A stretch of 64,000 bases of DNA from Psychromonas sp. psych-6C06 (GCF_002835465.1 NZ_PIZM01000008.1:1-64000); one strand, 5' to 3'; shown: positions 1 to 8,773, counted from the first letter of the stretch. Notes: generated by a model from the sequence alone, not told the origin. Translations and numbers: made by a program.

Positions 1-95
1 ACAAGCAATTTAAGTGGAACAAAAACAGTTGGCTATGTTTCGTTCCTCAACAAGTTTAACCAACAATTTTAATCCGCTTAATGTGGGCGTTATGT
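1..95 (+). other. attC-like integron recombination site (left part cut by window)
   Basis: An imperfect inverted repeat fills the first 95 bases. TTAAGTGG (10-17) pairs with CCGCTTAA (74-81), and the right end is GGGCGTTATGT with the GTT core at 89-91. This resembles Vibrio-type VCR sites, whose right end reads GCGTTAT. The matching left AAC core lies at or just outside the window edge. It would close the preceding cassette and mark where the cassette at 127-444 begins. Confidence 0.6.
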
Positions 96-126
96 GTCAG
101 TGTTTTTATAATTGAGAGAATTTATA

Positions 127-444
127 ATGCAGTGGATTGCTATTCTTACCGCTTTAGGTTGGACTTTATTACAAGTTTTTCTTTTGTTTGTGTCAACGCA
201 ATGTATTTTTGGCCTTATTGAATTCAGAACTGCAACTGAAAATATGTATCAAAAAGCATTATCGCACACGATTATGTTCCTCTTTTATTCTTTATTTATA
301 TTGCCACTTATCTCGTTAGGATTATTCTGTTTTGCAGTTGTTAATATTACTGGTTGGCATGAACTTGAGCCTGCGATTTGGATATTTGTTACTTGGTGTG
401 GGGTATTGTTCACTTTCTTTACTCTCTTATCTGTTAAAAAATAG
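127..444 (+). CDS. Small integral membrane protein, probable integron gene cassette
   Basis: A 105-residue protein I cannot assign to a family. It is very hydrophobic, with about three membrane helices (roughly residues 5-28, 48-72 and 83-102) and a short basic tail. I chose ATG at 127 because GAGAGAA lies six bases upstream; a TTG at 112 extends the frame but has no ribosome binding site. The gene sits alone between two attC-like sites (to 95 and from 482), with only about 30 bases before the start, which is the compact layout of an integron cassette. Cassette genes of this kind often encode small unknown or membrane proteins. Function unknown. Confidence 0.7.
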   Translation: MQWIAILTALGWTLLQVFLLFVSTQCIFGLIEFRTATENMYQKALSHTIMFLFYSLFILPLISLGLFCFAVVNITGWHELEPAIWIFVTWCGVLFTFFTLLSVKK

Positions 445-481
445 AATGTAAAACCTAATGAAAATAAATAGTTACATAGCC

Positions 482-544
482 ACATAACAAGGCACTAAGC
501 GAACTAAAACAGTGGGTTACGTTCCGCTGAGTGCGACGTTATGT
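482..544 (+). other. attC-like integron recombination site (complete, 63 bp)
   Basis: The site begins ACATAAC (482-488) and ends with its exact complement GTTATGT (538-544). Inside, CACTAAGCGAAC (493-504) pairs with GTTCCGCTGAGTG (521-533), leaving one mismatch and one unpaired base. Complementary AAC/GTT core ends, an inner stem with an extrahelical base and a short variable loop are the defining features of attC sites. No further site was seen downstream, so this looks like the distal end of a cassette array. Confidence 0.75.
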
Positions 545-669
545 TTATATACCCTTTAAATGGAAATGTAGTCAGCAATTACAACCTTAACATCTCTTAA
601 ATTTTAATAATTTAATTTGATCTAAACATATATATTTAACGTACCTTTATTTAAATTAATTTATGAAGT

Positions 670-927
670 GTGGGCTTAAAGTTGAATAAAGAAATAGAAT
701 CAAGAATCATTGAAATGGCTTGGGAAGATAGAACTCCTTTTGAAGCAATAGAACTTCAGTTTGGTATGAATCAATCAGACGTCATCCGTTTCATGCGACG
801 CCATCTCAAAGTTGGTAGCTTCAAACTTTGGCGTTCTCGCGTTTCAGGTCGCAAAACAAAACATCTTAAACTTCGTAATCCAGCTATATCCAGAAGTTAC
901 TGTTCAACACAGTACAAGCACCGTTAG
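670..927 (+). CDS. DUF2805 / TIGR03643 family protein
   Basis: An 85-residue basic protein. The segment IIEMAWEDRTPFEAI followed by QFGMNQSDVIRFMRR is the hallmark of the TIGR03643 (DUF2805) family, which is widespread in marine bacteria and has no established role. The first half resembles a helix-turn-helix; the second half is rich in Lys and Arg, so nucleic acid binding is plausible but unproven. The start is uncertain: GTG at 670 or TTG at 682, neither with a convincing ribosome binding site. It lies just after the last attC site but has no attC of its own, so it may be chromosomal flank rather than a cassette. Confidence 0.75.
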   Translation: MGLKLNKEIESRIIEMAWEDRTPFEAIELQFGMNQSDVIRFMRRHLKVGSFKLWRSRVSGRKTKHLKLRNPAISRSYCSTQYKHR

Positions 928-1067
928 AGTTTTACCTGCTCATTAATACTTCACTAAAAATATTTAGTCAGGGTTTCTCGATTGCCCTCATACATTTTAC
1001 TAAAGATATTTTGGCGACTATCATAGAGCGAGACTGTTTATGATTAATGAATAATTTTGGAGTCGCT

Positions 1068-1853
1068 ATGAAACTGTTTATTTCCACCATATTGTACTTG
1101 TTTAGTTTCAGTGTACTTTCTAACGATAATAGGATGCGGATTAACGTAATCGAATATCACAACCAACCGCCTTTTATCATTAACGAAGCGAGCAAAAAGG
1201 GGCTTAGCTTTGATATTGTAAATGCGCTCAATGCAAAGTCTGAACGTTTTCAATATCAATTATCTGTTCTTCCCAAAAAGCGAGCACAACTAACAATTGC
1301 AGATTGGATAAATGGTAACTGTTTTAAAAGTACAACCTGTGACGAAAACTGGATAATGTTATGGACCAACCCGAAATGGGGCTGGGGTAAAAATGCCCAA
1401 GAAAATTACCTGTGGTTACCGCTATTTAGTGATTATGACGCTATTGTTAGTCTAGTTGATTCTAATATTAATTTTATCGATGCAAATTCATTGATAGGAT
1501 CAAGCTTTGGTGGGCTCGCTGGTCATCGATACGCGGGAATAGATGAGTTAGCAGTGAGTGGCCAGATATTACGACATGATACGAATGATGAAGAAACATT
1601 AATATTACGTGTTTTAAAAAAGCGAGTTGATAGCATTGCAATGCAAAAATCTACACTCACTTTTTACTTGATGGGTCGCTATGCAGAGGATGTGAAAAAA
1701 TTAAAAATAAGCCAACAGCATTATCAATATTTTATCGCTTCTTCTATGTTTCCTCCTAACAGAGTAGACTTAAAAGACGAAATTTTTCAATTAACACAAG
1801 AGCCAGAGTGGCAACTATTATTCGATAAATATGGCTTGAGCCCAATATTTTAA
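1068..1853 (+). CDS. Periplasmic solute-binding-like protein (SBP_bac_3 type)
   Basis: A 261-residue exported protein. Residues 1-18 form a signal peptide (MKLFIST start, hydrophobic core). The rest resembles the amino-acid-binding type 3 fold: a strand leading to YHNQPPF, then KGLSFDIVNAL, the usual opening of this fold, and a C-terminal half with GSSFGGLAG and RVDSIA. Many stand-alone proteins of this type in marine bacteria lie next to no permease, as here, and the ligand cannot be predicted. ATG at 1068 is preferred over 1047 because GGAG lies upstream and the signal peptide starts there. Flanked by non-coding DNA; no operon partner. Confidence 0.7.
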   Translation: MKLFISTILYLFSFSVLSNDNRMRINVIEYHNQPPFIINEASKKGLSFDIVNALNAKSERFQYQLSVLPKKRAQLTIADWINGNCFKSTTCDENWIMLWTNPKWGWGKNAQENYLWLPLFSDYDAIVSLVDSNINFIDANSLIGSSFGGLAGHRYAGIDELAVSGQILRHDTNDEETLILRVLKKRVDSIAMQKSTLTFYLMGRYAEDVKKLKISQQHYQYFIASSMFPPNRVDLKDEIFQLTQEPEWQLLFDKYGLSPIF

Positions 1854-2228
1854 TTATTTGTTCAGACTATGTTCGAGTTACTTCACCATGATTCAGTCAC
1901 TAATGCTTATTCACTCTTAAATTCATCAATCTGTCTTTCGACTGAATAATTCAACCTATTGCATTTACCCTTTATTTTGCAACCCTAAAATAAAAAAATG
2001 GTCACGCGGAATTATATTTAATAAAATTTTGAAAAGTTCAATAAGCGACTGATAAAAAATTATATTTCAATTTAATTCTTTAGTTTATTTTCGATGAATA
2101 AATCATAATTTATATTTCTTTATAGATTTATTTACAAAATGATGTAGTGTCATTTTCGAGACGAGAAATGATTTCTAGACATTGTGCTCAGTTTAATTTT
2201 ATTAATTTACTAATATAAAGGAAGAAAC
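1854..2228. other. Intergenic region with no recognised gene
   Basis: About 375 bases of very AT-rich DNA with stops in all frames. No RNA gene, long inverted repeat or copy of the dispersed repeats was seen. The last 15 bases carry the AAGGAAG ribosome binding site of the next gene. Confidence 0.6.
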
Positions 2229-2672
2229 ATGAAAGGCAAAATTCTTGAGTTTTCAGAGAATACTCGCGAAGGCATTATTTCTGGTGAAGATGGGAATAGA
2301 TACACATTTTTAGTTGATTCTTGGAAAGCTAATACATTACCTGCCGCAGGTAATAAAGTGGACTTTTCGATTAATGGGGATATTGCTGAAAGTATTTATA
2401 GAGACTCAGCGTCATCTAGTGCTTCATCGAAAAAAATAACCGCTGCATTATTTGCTTTCTTTTTAGGTGCTTTTGGAGCGCATAAATTTTACTTAGGTTA
2501 TAAGAAGCAGGGTGTGATCATGCTTTTAGTTTTCATACTTGGGTTTATTTTATTAGGGGTTCCTTCAATGGTTATTGGCGTCATTGCATTTATAGAATTT
2601 ATCCTTTATCTGGTTAAGTCTGATGATGAGTTTGAAGAGACATACGTAACAAATAAAAAGGTCTGGTTCTAA
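2229..2672 (+). CDS. Cold-shock-like domain fused to TM2 membrane domain
   Basis: A 147-residue two-part protein. Residues 1-57 look like a small OB-fold of the cold-shock type (MKGKILEFSENTREGIISGEDG, then a strand-rich segment), although the aromatic RNA-binding motifs of true Csp proteins are weak. After a Ser-rich linker (59-68), residues 69-147 form a TM2 domain: a first helix with FFLGAFGAHKFYLGYKKQG, a second helix, and the closing acidic segment KSDDEFEE. TM2 proteins are small inner membrane proteins of unknown function. AAGGAAG lies upstream of ATG 2229. A second TM2 protein at 47801 carries a zinc ribbon in place of the OB-like domain. Confidence 0.75.
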   Translation: MKGKILEFSENTREGIISGEDGNRYTFLVDSWKANTLPAAGNKVDFSINGDIAESIYRDSASSSASSKKITAALFAFFLGAFGAHKFYLGYKKQGVIMLLVFILGFILLGVPSMVIGVIAFIEFILYLVKSDDEFEETYVTNKKVWF

Positions 2673-2871
2673 ATTAACACCGGGAATAAGTTTTTAACAA
2701 AAATCGCGATTATAAATGCAATTATTTCCCTCACATAAAATGCTTCTTTTTTCCGCATTATTGTCAATTACACAGTATGAGATGATGGGTAATGGAAGCG
2801 TTTTTACTCCTTTTAAAGTGTTTTAGTTTAGACTGAGGCGCCTCCCGATAATCGAATATTATTTGAGATAG

Positions 2872-3054
2872 CTATTTGACTTTATTCTCTTTTTCCCATT
2901 GTAATACTAAAGCGATAGCCTCTTCTTTAGTGCGTTTTTCTCCGTAGGTACGCATAAAAGTAGTCACTTTTCCATTTTTACGAACTGCAGATTTAATCGC
3001 ATCGTACATGTAATCTTTGTTCCCAACTTTTATTACGTGAATAGTTTCATACAT
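2872..3054 (-). CDS. Small conserved-looking hypothetical protein
   Basis: A 60-residue soluble, basic protein I do not recognise. It has an alternating N-terminal strand segment (YETIHVIKVG) and a C-terminal helix (TKEEAIALVLQWEKENK). The ATG is preceded by AAGGT seven bases upstream, which supports translation. It stands alone between two plus-strand genes. It could be a small regulator or an adaptor; nothing in the sequence decides. Confidence 0.5.
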   Translation of the reverse strand: MYETIHVIKVGNKDYMYDAIKSAVRKNGKVTTFMRTYGEKRTKEEAIALVLQWEKENKVK

Positions 3055-3308
3055 AGTTAGACCTTATAACTCATTAAATTCTCTAAATATATTACACTTG
3101 ATAAGATGCAAGTCAATTCATGCTAGATGACGAGTCACATGGAGAATTCGAATTTTTTATCAGCTATTAGGTAGAGATTTATTTCAAACTTAACACTGGT
3201 CTGCATAAAAACAAACTGCACTTAACGCTAAAATTTAACGTATTATGATTACATATTTTTTCCCCAATACTAATGGTGCATGTTATCCAAGCAATTCCAA
3301 TAAAAAAT

Positions 3309-3566
3309 ATGAATATTACTTGTTCTACCTGTGAAGCGTGTTGTTGCCGTTTAGAAGTTATGATTATTTCAGATACGGGTGTACCAGAGAAATTTATTCA
3401 TCGAGATGATTGGGGCACAGAAACAATGTTAAGACTAGACGATGGTTGGTGTGCTGCCGTGAATAGAGAGACATTAATGTGCTCAATTTATGAAAATCGC
3501 CCTTGGATTTGTCGAGAATTTGAAATGGGCTCCTATGAATGCCAAGAGGAAAGAGGGCAACTTTAA
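3309..3566 (+). CDS. YkgJ-family cysteine cluster protein
   Basis: An 85-residue protein with the cysteine pattern of the YkgJ/UPF0153 zinc- or iron-chelating family: CSTCEACCCRLEV near the N terminus, a middle WCAAVNRETLMCSIYENRP segment, then CREFEMGSYEC. Members are small cytoplasmic metal-binding proteins without a proven reaction. I place the start at 3309 because the first cysteine motif normally lies within a few residues of the N terminus; ATG 3273 would add twelve residues. Neither start has a strong ribosome binding site. It precedes the EamA transporter by about 50 bases and could be cotranscribed with it. Confidence 0.75.
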   Translation: MNITCSTCEACCCRLEVMIISDTGVPEKFIHRDDWGTETMLRLDDGWCAAVNRETLMCSIYENRPWICREFEMGSYECQEERGQL

Positions 3567-3616
3567 ATACTAATATGATGATTGTATTTTACACAAATAA
3601 ATAAGGAGCATATGGA

Positions 3617-4456
3617 ATGAAAACATATATGTATACATTTCTTGCTTTGCTCGCATTTGCAGGGAACTCAATTCTATGTCGTTATGCGTTAGCAGATGGT
3701 GTATCTGATGCATACAGTTTTACCACTATACGATTGTTATCCGGTGCTTTGTGTTTGTTTGCATTGATTGCATTTCAAAAGAACAACGCTACAAGTGTTG
3801 TATCAGGCAGTTGGATGCCCGCTGTTTGGCTCTTTGTTTATGCCTTCACATTTTCGTTGGCTTACGTATCATTACAAACTGGAGTTGGCGCATTAATTTT
3901 GTTTGGTGCCGTACAAGTCACAATGGTGATGTGCAGTCTTTTAAAGGGAAAAAGACTCTCTAACTTTGAGTGGTTAGGGCTCATAGTTGCATTTTCTGGG
4001 TTGGTATTTCTATTATTACCCGCTAGCAATACACCTCCGGTGACAGGTTTTATCTTGATGGTTATTTCTGGCATCGCTTGGGGTCTTTATTCTGTAGCAG
4101 GAACAAAAAGTTGTAAGCCTTTATTCATGTCTGCAAGCAATTTTATAAAATCAGTTCCTTTAGCATTACTGGCATTACTATTTAGTTTGGAATACTTAAA
4201 TATATCAACAACAGGTGTTTTTTTAGCAGTCATCTCTGGTTCGGTGACTTCCGGTTTGGGCTATGCCATTTGGTATGTTGCGCTAAAAGGACTAACTGTA
4301 ACACAAGCTTCTATTTTTCAGTTGTGTGTTCCTGTGTTAGCCGCCTTTGCAGGCATTCTTTTTTTGAATGAAACAGTCACATTTGAGCTGTTACTTTCTT
4401 CATTGTTGGTTTTAGGGGGTATTTTAATTTCAATAATCAAACCTAATGAAAGGTAA
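3617..4456 (+). CDS. EamA/DMT-family inner membrane transporter
   Basis: A 279-residue protein with about ten predicted membrane helices arranged as two EamA repeats (residues 1-130 and 140-275). Each repeat starts with a helix typical of the drug/metabolite transporter superfamily; the N-terminal repeat contains FAGNSILCRYAL and the C-terminal one contains SGIAWGLYSVAG. The family exports amino acids, metabolites or drugs; the substrate here is unknown. AGGAG lies nine bases before ATG 3617. The 3' end lies 40 bases before the blc start, so the two may form a transcript. Confidence 0.85.
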   Translation: MKTYMYTFLALLAFAGNSILCRYALADGVSDAYSFTTIRLLSGALCLFALIAFQKNNATSVVSGSWMPAVWLFVYAFTFSLAYVSLQTGVGALILFGAVQVTMVMCSLLKGKRLSNFEWLGLIVAFSGLVFLLLPASNTPPVTGFILMVISGIAWGLYSVAGTKSCKPLFMSASNFIKSVPLALLALLFSLEYLNISTTGVFLAVISGSVTSGLGYAIWYVALKGLTVTQASIFQLCVPVLAAFAGILFLNETVTFELLLSSLLVLGGILISIIKPNER

Positions 4457-4496
4457 ATACATCATTTATTCATCCAAATATAATTTAAGGTCATCT

Positions 4497-5021
4497 ATGA
4501 ACAGCATATTAAAAAAGGTTTATATTGTATCAGTCGTGTTAATAGTAAGTGCATGTACAGGTATGCCAGATAATGTAAAGCCAGTTAAAGATTTTGACTT
4601 ACAACGCTATCTTGGTAAATGGTATGAAATAGCACGATTAGATCATTCATTTGAAAGGGGCCTCAGCCAAGTTAGTGCAACTTATAGTCTGCGTGATGAT
4701 GGCGGTGTTTCAGTATTGAATCGCGGTTTTAATAGCGAAGAACAAAAATGGGAAGAAGCACAAGGGAAAGCTTATTTTGTCCAAAACAGCAATTTGGGAT
4801 ACCTAAAAGTTTCATTTTTTGGCCCATTTTATGGTTCTTACATTATCTTTGAGTTAGAGCATGAAGGTTATGAATATGCATTTGTTTCTGGACCTAATTT
4901 AGACTATTTATGGCTACTCGCTAGAACGCCAACGGTTCAACCAGAAGTTATTAAGACGTTTTTACAAATGGCAGAAGCACGTGATTTTGATACAAAACAG
5001 TTGATATTTGTTAAACATTAA
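4497..5021 (+). CDS. blc: Outer membrane lipoprotein Blc (bacterial lipocalin)
   Basis: A 174-residue lipocalin. It opens with a lipoprotein signal ending in VSACTG (modified Cys about residue 20). The lipocalin motifs follow: the first conserved region with RYLGKWYEIARLDHSFERG, then the barrel strands, and the C-terminal region with LWLLARTP. Blc anchors in the outer membrane and binds fatty acids and phospholipids, usually under envelope stress or at stationary phase. I chose ATG 4497, where TAAGG precedes the start and the lipoprotein signal begins; the longer frame from 4446 would hide the signal behind a charged extension. A hairpin terminator follows at 5055. Confidence 0.9.
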   Translation: MNSILKKVYIVSVVLIVSACTGMPDNVKPVKDFDLQRYLGKWYEIARLDHSFERGLSQVSATYSLRDDGGVSVLNRGFNSEEQKWEEAQGKAYFVQNSNLGYLKVSFFGPFYGSYIIFELEHEGYEYAFVSGPNLDYLWLLARTPTVQPEVIKTFLQMAEARDFDTKQLIFVKH

Positions 5022-5054
5022 TGACCTTGTTGCTTAAACACAGTCGTAAATAGC

Positions 5055-5092
5055 AAAGCAATTCTGTCTAATTAACGGTAGAATTGCTTTTC
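5055..5092 (+). terminator. Rho-independent terminator after blc
   Basis: AAAGCAATTCT (5055-5065) pairs perfectly with AGAATTGCTTT (5080-5090) around a 14-base loop and is followed by a short T-run. It separates blc from VF530. Confidence 0.6.
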
Positions 5093-5111
5093 AATAACAA
5101 GGATATCTATT

Positions 5112-5540
5112 TTGCCTCAATCAACGAAAATACCTAACCCACTTTACGGATTAAAACTCGATAAATTACTCACTGATATCTCAGATTGTTACGGGTGGGA
5201 AACACTTGCAGAAGTACTGAATATAGAACGATTTCAATTTCATACAGGTTTAAAATCGACAATGAAGTTTTTACGTAACCATGAATGGGCGAAAGAAAAA
5301 GTCGAAAATTGCTACCTTTATATGTATAAAAATTACCCTTGGCCTGACGACAAACAGCTTCTGATCCCACCAAGAGATAGATCATCTTTGGGGACGCCCT
5401 TAAGTGTATTACCCGCAGAGATAAATGCTCAAACAAGTGCATTAATTGATCATGCATCATCGATAAGAAACAGTCATAAAAAAGACAAACTTTTCACTGA
5501 TGAGCCAGCCTATGATCCAACTAACCCATGGAATAGCTAA
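5112..5540 (+). CDS. VF530 family (DUF2132) DNA-binding protein
   Basis: A 142-residue protein. Residues 5-75 match the VF530 family: NPLYGLKLDKLLTDISDCYGW, then STMKFLRNHEWAKEKVENCY. A VF530 structure from Vibrio fischeri has been described as a small helical DNA-binding fold; its biological role is not settled. The C-terminal half (from about residue 80) is Pro- and Ser-rich and probably disordered. The start is TTG at 5112, with AAGGA eight bases upstream; no ATG fits. The stop overlaps the ribosome binding region of yaeQ, which starts one base later, so the two genes are cotranscribed. Confidence 0.8.
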   Translation: MPQSTKIPNPLYGLKLDKLLTDISDCYGWETLAEVLNIERFQFHTGLKSTMKFLRNHEWAKEKVENCYLYMYKNYPWPDDKQLLIPPRDRSSLGTPLSVLPAEINAQTSALIDHASSIRNSHKKDKLFTDEPAYDPTNPWNS

Positions 5541-5541
5541 A

Positions 5542-6087
5542 ATGGCTTTAAAACCGACAATTTATAAAATGAATATTAACCGTTCAGACTTAAACAATGA
5601 TGTCTATGATTCACTTAATTTAACAGTTGCCCAACACCCTTCAGAAACATTAGAACGGATGATGGCGCGTGTGGTTGCACTATGTTTATACTCGCAAGAA
5701 GAATTTATTACTTTCACCAAAGGCCTCTCAAATGTCGAGGAACCAGATATTTGGGCGAAGAGCTTGGCTGACGAATTTTTATTATGGATTGATATGGGCG
5801 AGCCTTCATTTGAACGAATAAAGAAAGCCAGTCGATTAGCAAAGACAGTTGGTATCTATACTTTTAACACTAAGTCCGATGTTTGGTGGCAACAGGCAGA
5901 AAATGACTTTCGTACACTTAAGAATTTGTCTGTTTATCAATTTCAATTTGAACAGATTCAAGCGCTTGCAAAGCTCGTAAAGCGAACCATGGAGCTTTCG
6001 ATTACCATCACTGGTGAATCGACTTATATCGCCACAGAGCTTGGAGAATGTGAAGTAAACCACACGGTTTTACAGCAATCGCAATAG
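5542..6087 (+). CDS. yaeQ: YaeQ family protein
   Basis: A 181-residue protein matching YaeQ throughout: it opens MALKPTIYKMNINRSDL, has HPSETLERMMARVVALCLY, and ends with a strand-rich region. YaeQ has a PD-(D/E)XK nuclease-like fold and was once linked to suppression of rfaH loss; its true role is unknown. I start it at 5542, where the family consensus begins; upstream codons belong to VF530. The start is one base after the VF530 stop, so translation is probably coupled. thiI follows 49 bases on. Confidence 0.88.
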   Translation: MALKPTIYKMNINRSDLNNDVYDSLNLTVAQHPSETLERMMARVVALCLYSQEEFITFTKGLSNVEEPDIWAKSLADEFLLWIDMGEPSFERIKKASRLAKTVGIYTFNTKSDVWWQQAENDFRTLKNLSVYQFQFEQIQALAKLVKRTMELSITITGESTYIATELGECEVNHTVLQQSQ

Positions 6088-6136
6088 GCGCTATAATCCC
6101 GCCTCTTTTTCTTCTCAACTAACACAGTGAACTAAC

Positions 6137-7591
6137 ATGAAATTTATTGTCAAACTTTTCCCAGAAATAATGATGAAAAGTAAACCAGTACGCAAACGTT
6201 TCAGCAAGATGTTACAAGGCAATATCCGTAATGTACTGCGTAACTATGATGACGATGTCAAAGTGATATTAGAGTGGGATAAAATCATTGTCCGTAGCGA
6301 CAATGATAGTGTTGAAAACAAAGAAACCTTGATCCACATGTTAGCAAGCACCCCAGGCATTGCTCATTTCCTTGAAGTGAATGAAACTGCATTTACAGAT
6401 CTACATGATGCCTACGAACAAACAAAAGAACGTGTAGCAGACACGCTAGATGGCAAAACATTTTGTGTACGTGTTAAGCGTATAGGTAAACATGAGTTTT
6501 CTTCAATAGAAGCGGAGCGTTACATTGGCGGTGGTTTAAATCAAAACACCGATGCAATTGGCGTAAAACTTAAAGGACAAGACGTTACAGTACAGCTAGA
6601 AATTAATAACGACAAACTGTTTTTTATTGATAAGCGCCATGCTGGCTTAGGTGGTTTTCCATTAGGCTCTCAAGAATCAGTACTATCACTCATTTCTGGA
6701 GGCTTCGATTCAGGTGTATCGAGTTATCAATTTATCAAACGTGGTGCTCGCGTACACTACTGTTTCTTTAATTTAGGTGGCGCAGCCCATGAAATTGGTG
6801 TTAAACAAGTCGCATATCGGCTATGGGAGCGTTTCGGCGCTTCACATCGCGTTAAATTTGTTTCTATTCCCTTTGAGCCAGTTGTCGCTGAAATCTTAGA
6901 AAAAGTAGATAACGGTCAAATGGGTGTTATTTTAAAACGCATGATGATGCGTGCAGGTGCCTTAGTCGCTGAACGTTTAGATGTAGAAGGGTTAGTGACA
7001 GGAGAGGCGCTTGGGCAAGTATCCAGCCAAACGTTGCGTAACCTCTCTGTCATCGACAAAGTGACTGATATGCTGATTTTACGCCCATTAATCGTCACTG
7101 ATAAACAAGATATTATTGATTGTGCACGTAATATCGGCACAGCTGAACTTTCTGAAACCATTCCTGAGTATTGTGGTGTTATTTCACAACGTCCAACAGT
7201 TAAAGCTGTAATGAAAAAGATTGAAAAAGAGGAAGCAAAGTTTGATCTTTCTCTGATAGAACAAGTTGTTGTAAATGCAGATGTTCTTGATATTCGGGAT
7301 ATTGGTAAAGCCGCGCATGAAGAGGTACCAGAAGTTGACTCAGTCTCAGCCTTTGCTGAAAATGATGTTATATTAGATATTCGTTCGCCAGAAGAAGAAG
7401 AGGAATATCCCCTTGAAATTGAAGGTATTGAAGTACAACACCTTGCCTTCTTTAAGCTTTCAACACAGTTTGAAAAACTACCACAAGATAAAACCTACTT
7501 ACTTTATTGTGCACGTGGTGTTATGAGTCAATTACAGGCATTGTACTTAAAAGAAGCTGGCTTTGAAAACGTAAAAGTATATCGCCCATAG
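6137..7591 (+). CDS. thiI: tRNA 4-thiouridine sulfurtransferase ThiI
   Basis: A 484-residue protein, about the length of E. coli ThiI (482). It has an N-terminal ferredoxin-like and THUMP region (about 1-165), an ATP pyrophosphatase domain with the PP-loop SGGFDSG at 187-193, and a C-terminal rhodanese domain. The two key cysteines are present: C346 in EYCGVIS and C458 in YCARGVMS. ThiI adenylates U8 of tRNA and transfers sulfur from IscS to make 4-thiouridine; in enterobacteria the rhodanese domain also supplies sulfur for the thiamin thiazole. It lies about 8 kb from the thiamin salvage cluster but is not part of it. A terminator follows at 7665. Confidence 0.96.
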   Translation: MKFIVKLFPEIMMKSKPVRKRFSKMLQGNIRNVLRNYDDDVKVILEWDKIIVRSDNDSVENKETLIHMLASTPGIAHFLEVNETAFTDLHDAYEQTKERVADTLDGKTFCVRVKRIGKHEFSSIEAERYIGGGLNQNTDAIGVKLKGQDVTVQLEINNDKLFFIDKRHAGLGGFPLGSQESVLSLISGGFDSGVSSYQFIKRGARVHYCFFNLGGAAHEIGVKQVAYRLWERFGASHRVKFVSIPFEPVVAEILEKVDNGQMGVILKRMMMRAGALVAERLDVEGLVTGEALGQVSSQTLRNLSVIDKVTDMLILRPLIVTDKQDIIDCARNIGTAELSETIPEYCGVISQRPTVKAVMKKIEKEEAKFDLSLIEQVVVNADVLDIRDIGKAAHEEVPEVDSVSAFAENDVILDIRSPEEEEEYPLEIEGIEVQHLAFFKLSTQFEKLPQDKTYLLYCARGVMSQLQALYLKEAGFENVKVYRP

Positions 7592-7664
7592 GGTATTCAT
7601 ATACTGATCAAAGGTGCTTTATTTTTGCACTGACGATTATTTATTCGTTTAAGTTTATCTTCAC

Positions 7665-7693
7665 AAAAACGGCGCTAATTGTGCCGTTTTTTT
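7665..7693 (+). terminator. Rho-independent terminator after thiI
   Basis: AAAAACGGC (7665-7673) pairs with GCCGTTTTT (7683-7691), followed by more T residues. The stem extends inward by weaker pairs. Confidence 0.8.
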
Positions 7694-7805
7694 ATGCTTT
7701 CAAAGTGAGAATTCACAGTTTTAATTTCTTTGATTTTTACTTTCCTTCACGACATCGTATTCTAGCTACAGAAGGTAAATACATATCAACAATAAGGAAA
7801 TAGTT

Positions 7806-7988
7806 ATGCCAAAACCTACAGAGAATTATAAATTAGTAACAGGTAAAGATGATTCAGAATTTTGTTACCGTATTACTAAACTTTTAGCAGAAGGGTATGA
7901 ATTATATGGATCTCCATCAATCGCTTTTAATGGAGAGCACATGGTCGCAGCACAGGCTTTAATTAAACAAGAAAGACAACTGGTTTAG
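7806..7988 (+). CDS. DUF1737 domain protein
   Basis: A 60-residue protein matching the DUF1737 pattern: a start with YKLVTGKDDSEFCYRI, LLAEGYELYGSPS, and an end with MVAAQALIK. Members are very small cytoplasmic proteins of unknown function. ATAAGGAAAT precedes ATG 7806. It is transcribed alone, convergent with elyC (14 bases between the stops). Confidence 0.8.
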   Translation: MPKPTENYKLVTGKDDSEFCYRITKLLAEGYELYGSPSIAFNGEHMVAAQALIKQERQLV

Positions 7989-8002
7989 TGTACTTGAACT
8001 GG

Positions 8003-8773
8003 TTAAAACCTCTGTTTTAACCAGTGCTGCATTGCACCAAGGTACTCATGCCAGGCGACATTACTTTTATAGAGTTGATAAGCATTAGGTGCATAATAAT
8101 GGCTCGGTGTTTTGCCTAAACGATTTTTAGCCAGAAAATTAGCGGGTGCTGCAATTGGCGCAGTACCATATCTATAAAAGAGATTTAATGCACGGTCCAT
8201 ATGAGATGCAGAAGTCACTAAAGCCGATCTTTTACCTCGTATTAACTCTGACATTGTTTGTGCTTCATCATCCGTATCAAGGTTATTATCCAGTGTGATG
8301 ATCTGCTTCTTAGGTACCCCCATTAAAATTGCCAGTTCAGTGGCCATCTGTGCATGAGATTTTATATCACCAAAACTTGCACCAGAAACCACCAGCTTCG
8401 CATTTGGGTTTGCCTTATATAGACGCAAAGCCTCTAAAAAGCGGACATTTGCAACAGCACTCAATTGGCTATTTATTGGTAAACTTGGATCGGCAATCCC
8501 CCCCGAACCAAGGAGTAATATATAATCGAAATTTTGAGTCGCATTTTCTTGTAATATAGGTAAGTGCTTCCGCTCAACACGGTGTGCTAATTGATCTGCA
8601 ACAGGTAGCATGCTCATTAGAAAAATAAATACAAAGCTAAAGCATAATAAACCTTTTGCGCTTTTTTGCTTTTTTGTAAAAAACAGCAAAAACAAAGCGA
8701 TAAAAAAGATCATGAGAAACAGGGGTAGGGGCATCAGCATTGCACCTAGCCATTTTTTGATAAAAAATAACAT
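8003..8773 (-). CDS. elyC: Envelope biogenesis factor ElyC (DUF218)
   Basis: A 256-residue inner membrane protein. Two membrane helices near the N terminus (about 5-30 and 38-58) are followed by a periplasmic DUF218 domain with YILLLGSGG, KLVVSGAS and SALVTSASHM. E. coli ElyC is needed for normal peptidoglycan synthesis at low temperature. The start at 8773 gives an N terminus (MLFFIKKWLGAMLMPLPL) that matches E. coli ElyC; an upstream in-frame start would reach into the spacer before cmoM. It is divergent from cmoM, and the two starts are 58 bases apart. Confidence 0.88.
   Translation of the reverse strand: MLFFIKKWLGAMLMPLPLFLMIFFIALFLLFFTKKQKSAKGLLCFSFVFIFLMSMLPVADQLAHRVERKHLPILQENATQNFDYILLLGSGGIADPSLPINSQLSAVANVRFLEALRLYKANPNAKLVVSGASFGDIKSHAQMATELAILMGVPKKQIITLDNNLDTDDEAQTMSELIRGKRSALVTSASHMDRALNLFYRYGTAPIAAPANFLAKNRLGKTPSHYYAPNAYQLYKSNVAWHEYLGAMQHWLKQRF

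Noticed and set aside
285-485. Minus-strand open frame of 66 codons
   Set aside because: Antisense to the cassette gene and no ribosome binding site.
5170-5460. Minus-strand open frame of 96 codons
   Set aside because: Shadow of the VF530 gene on the other strand.
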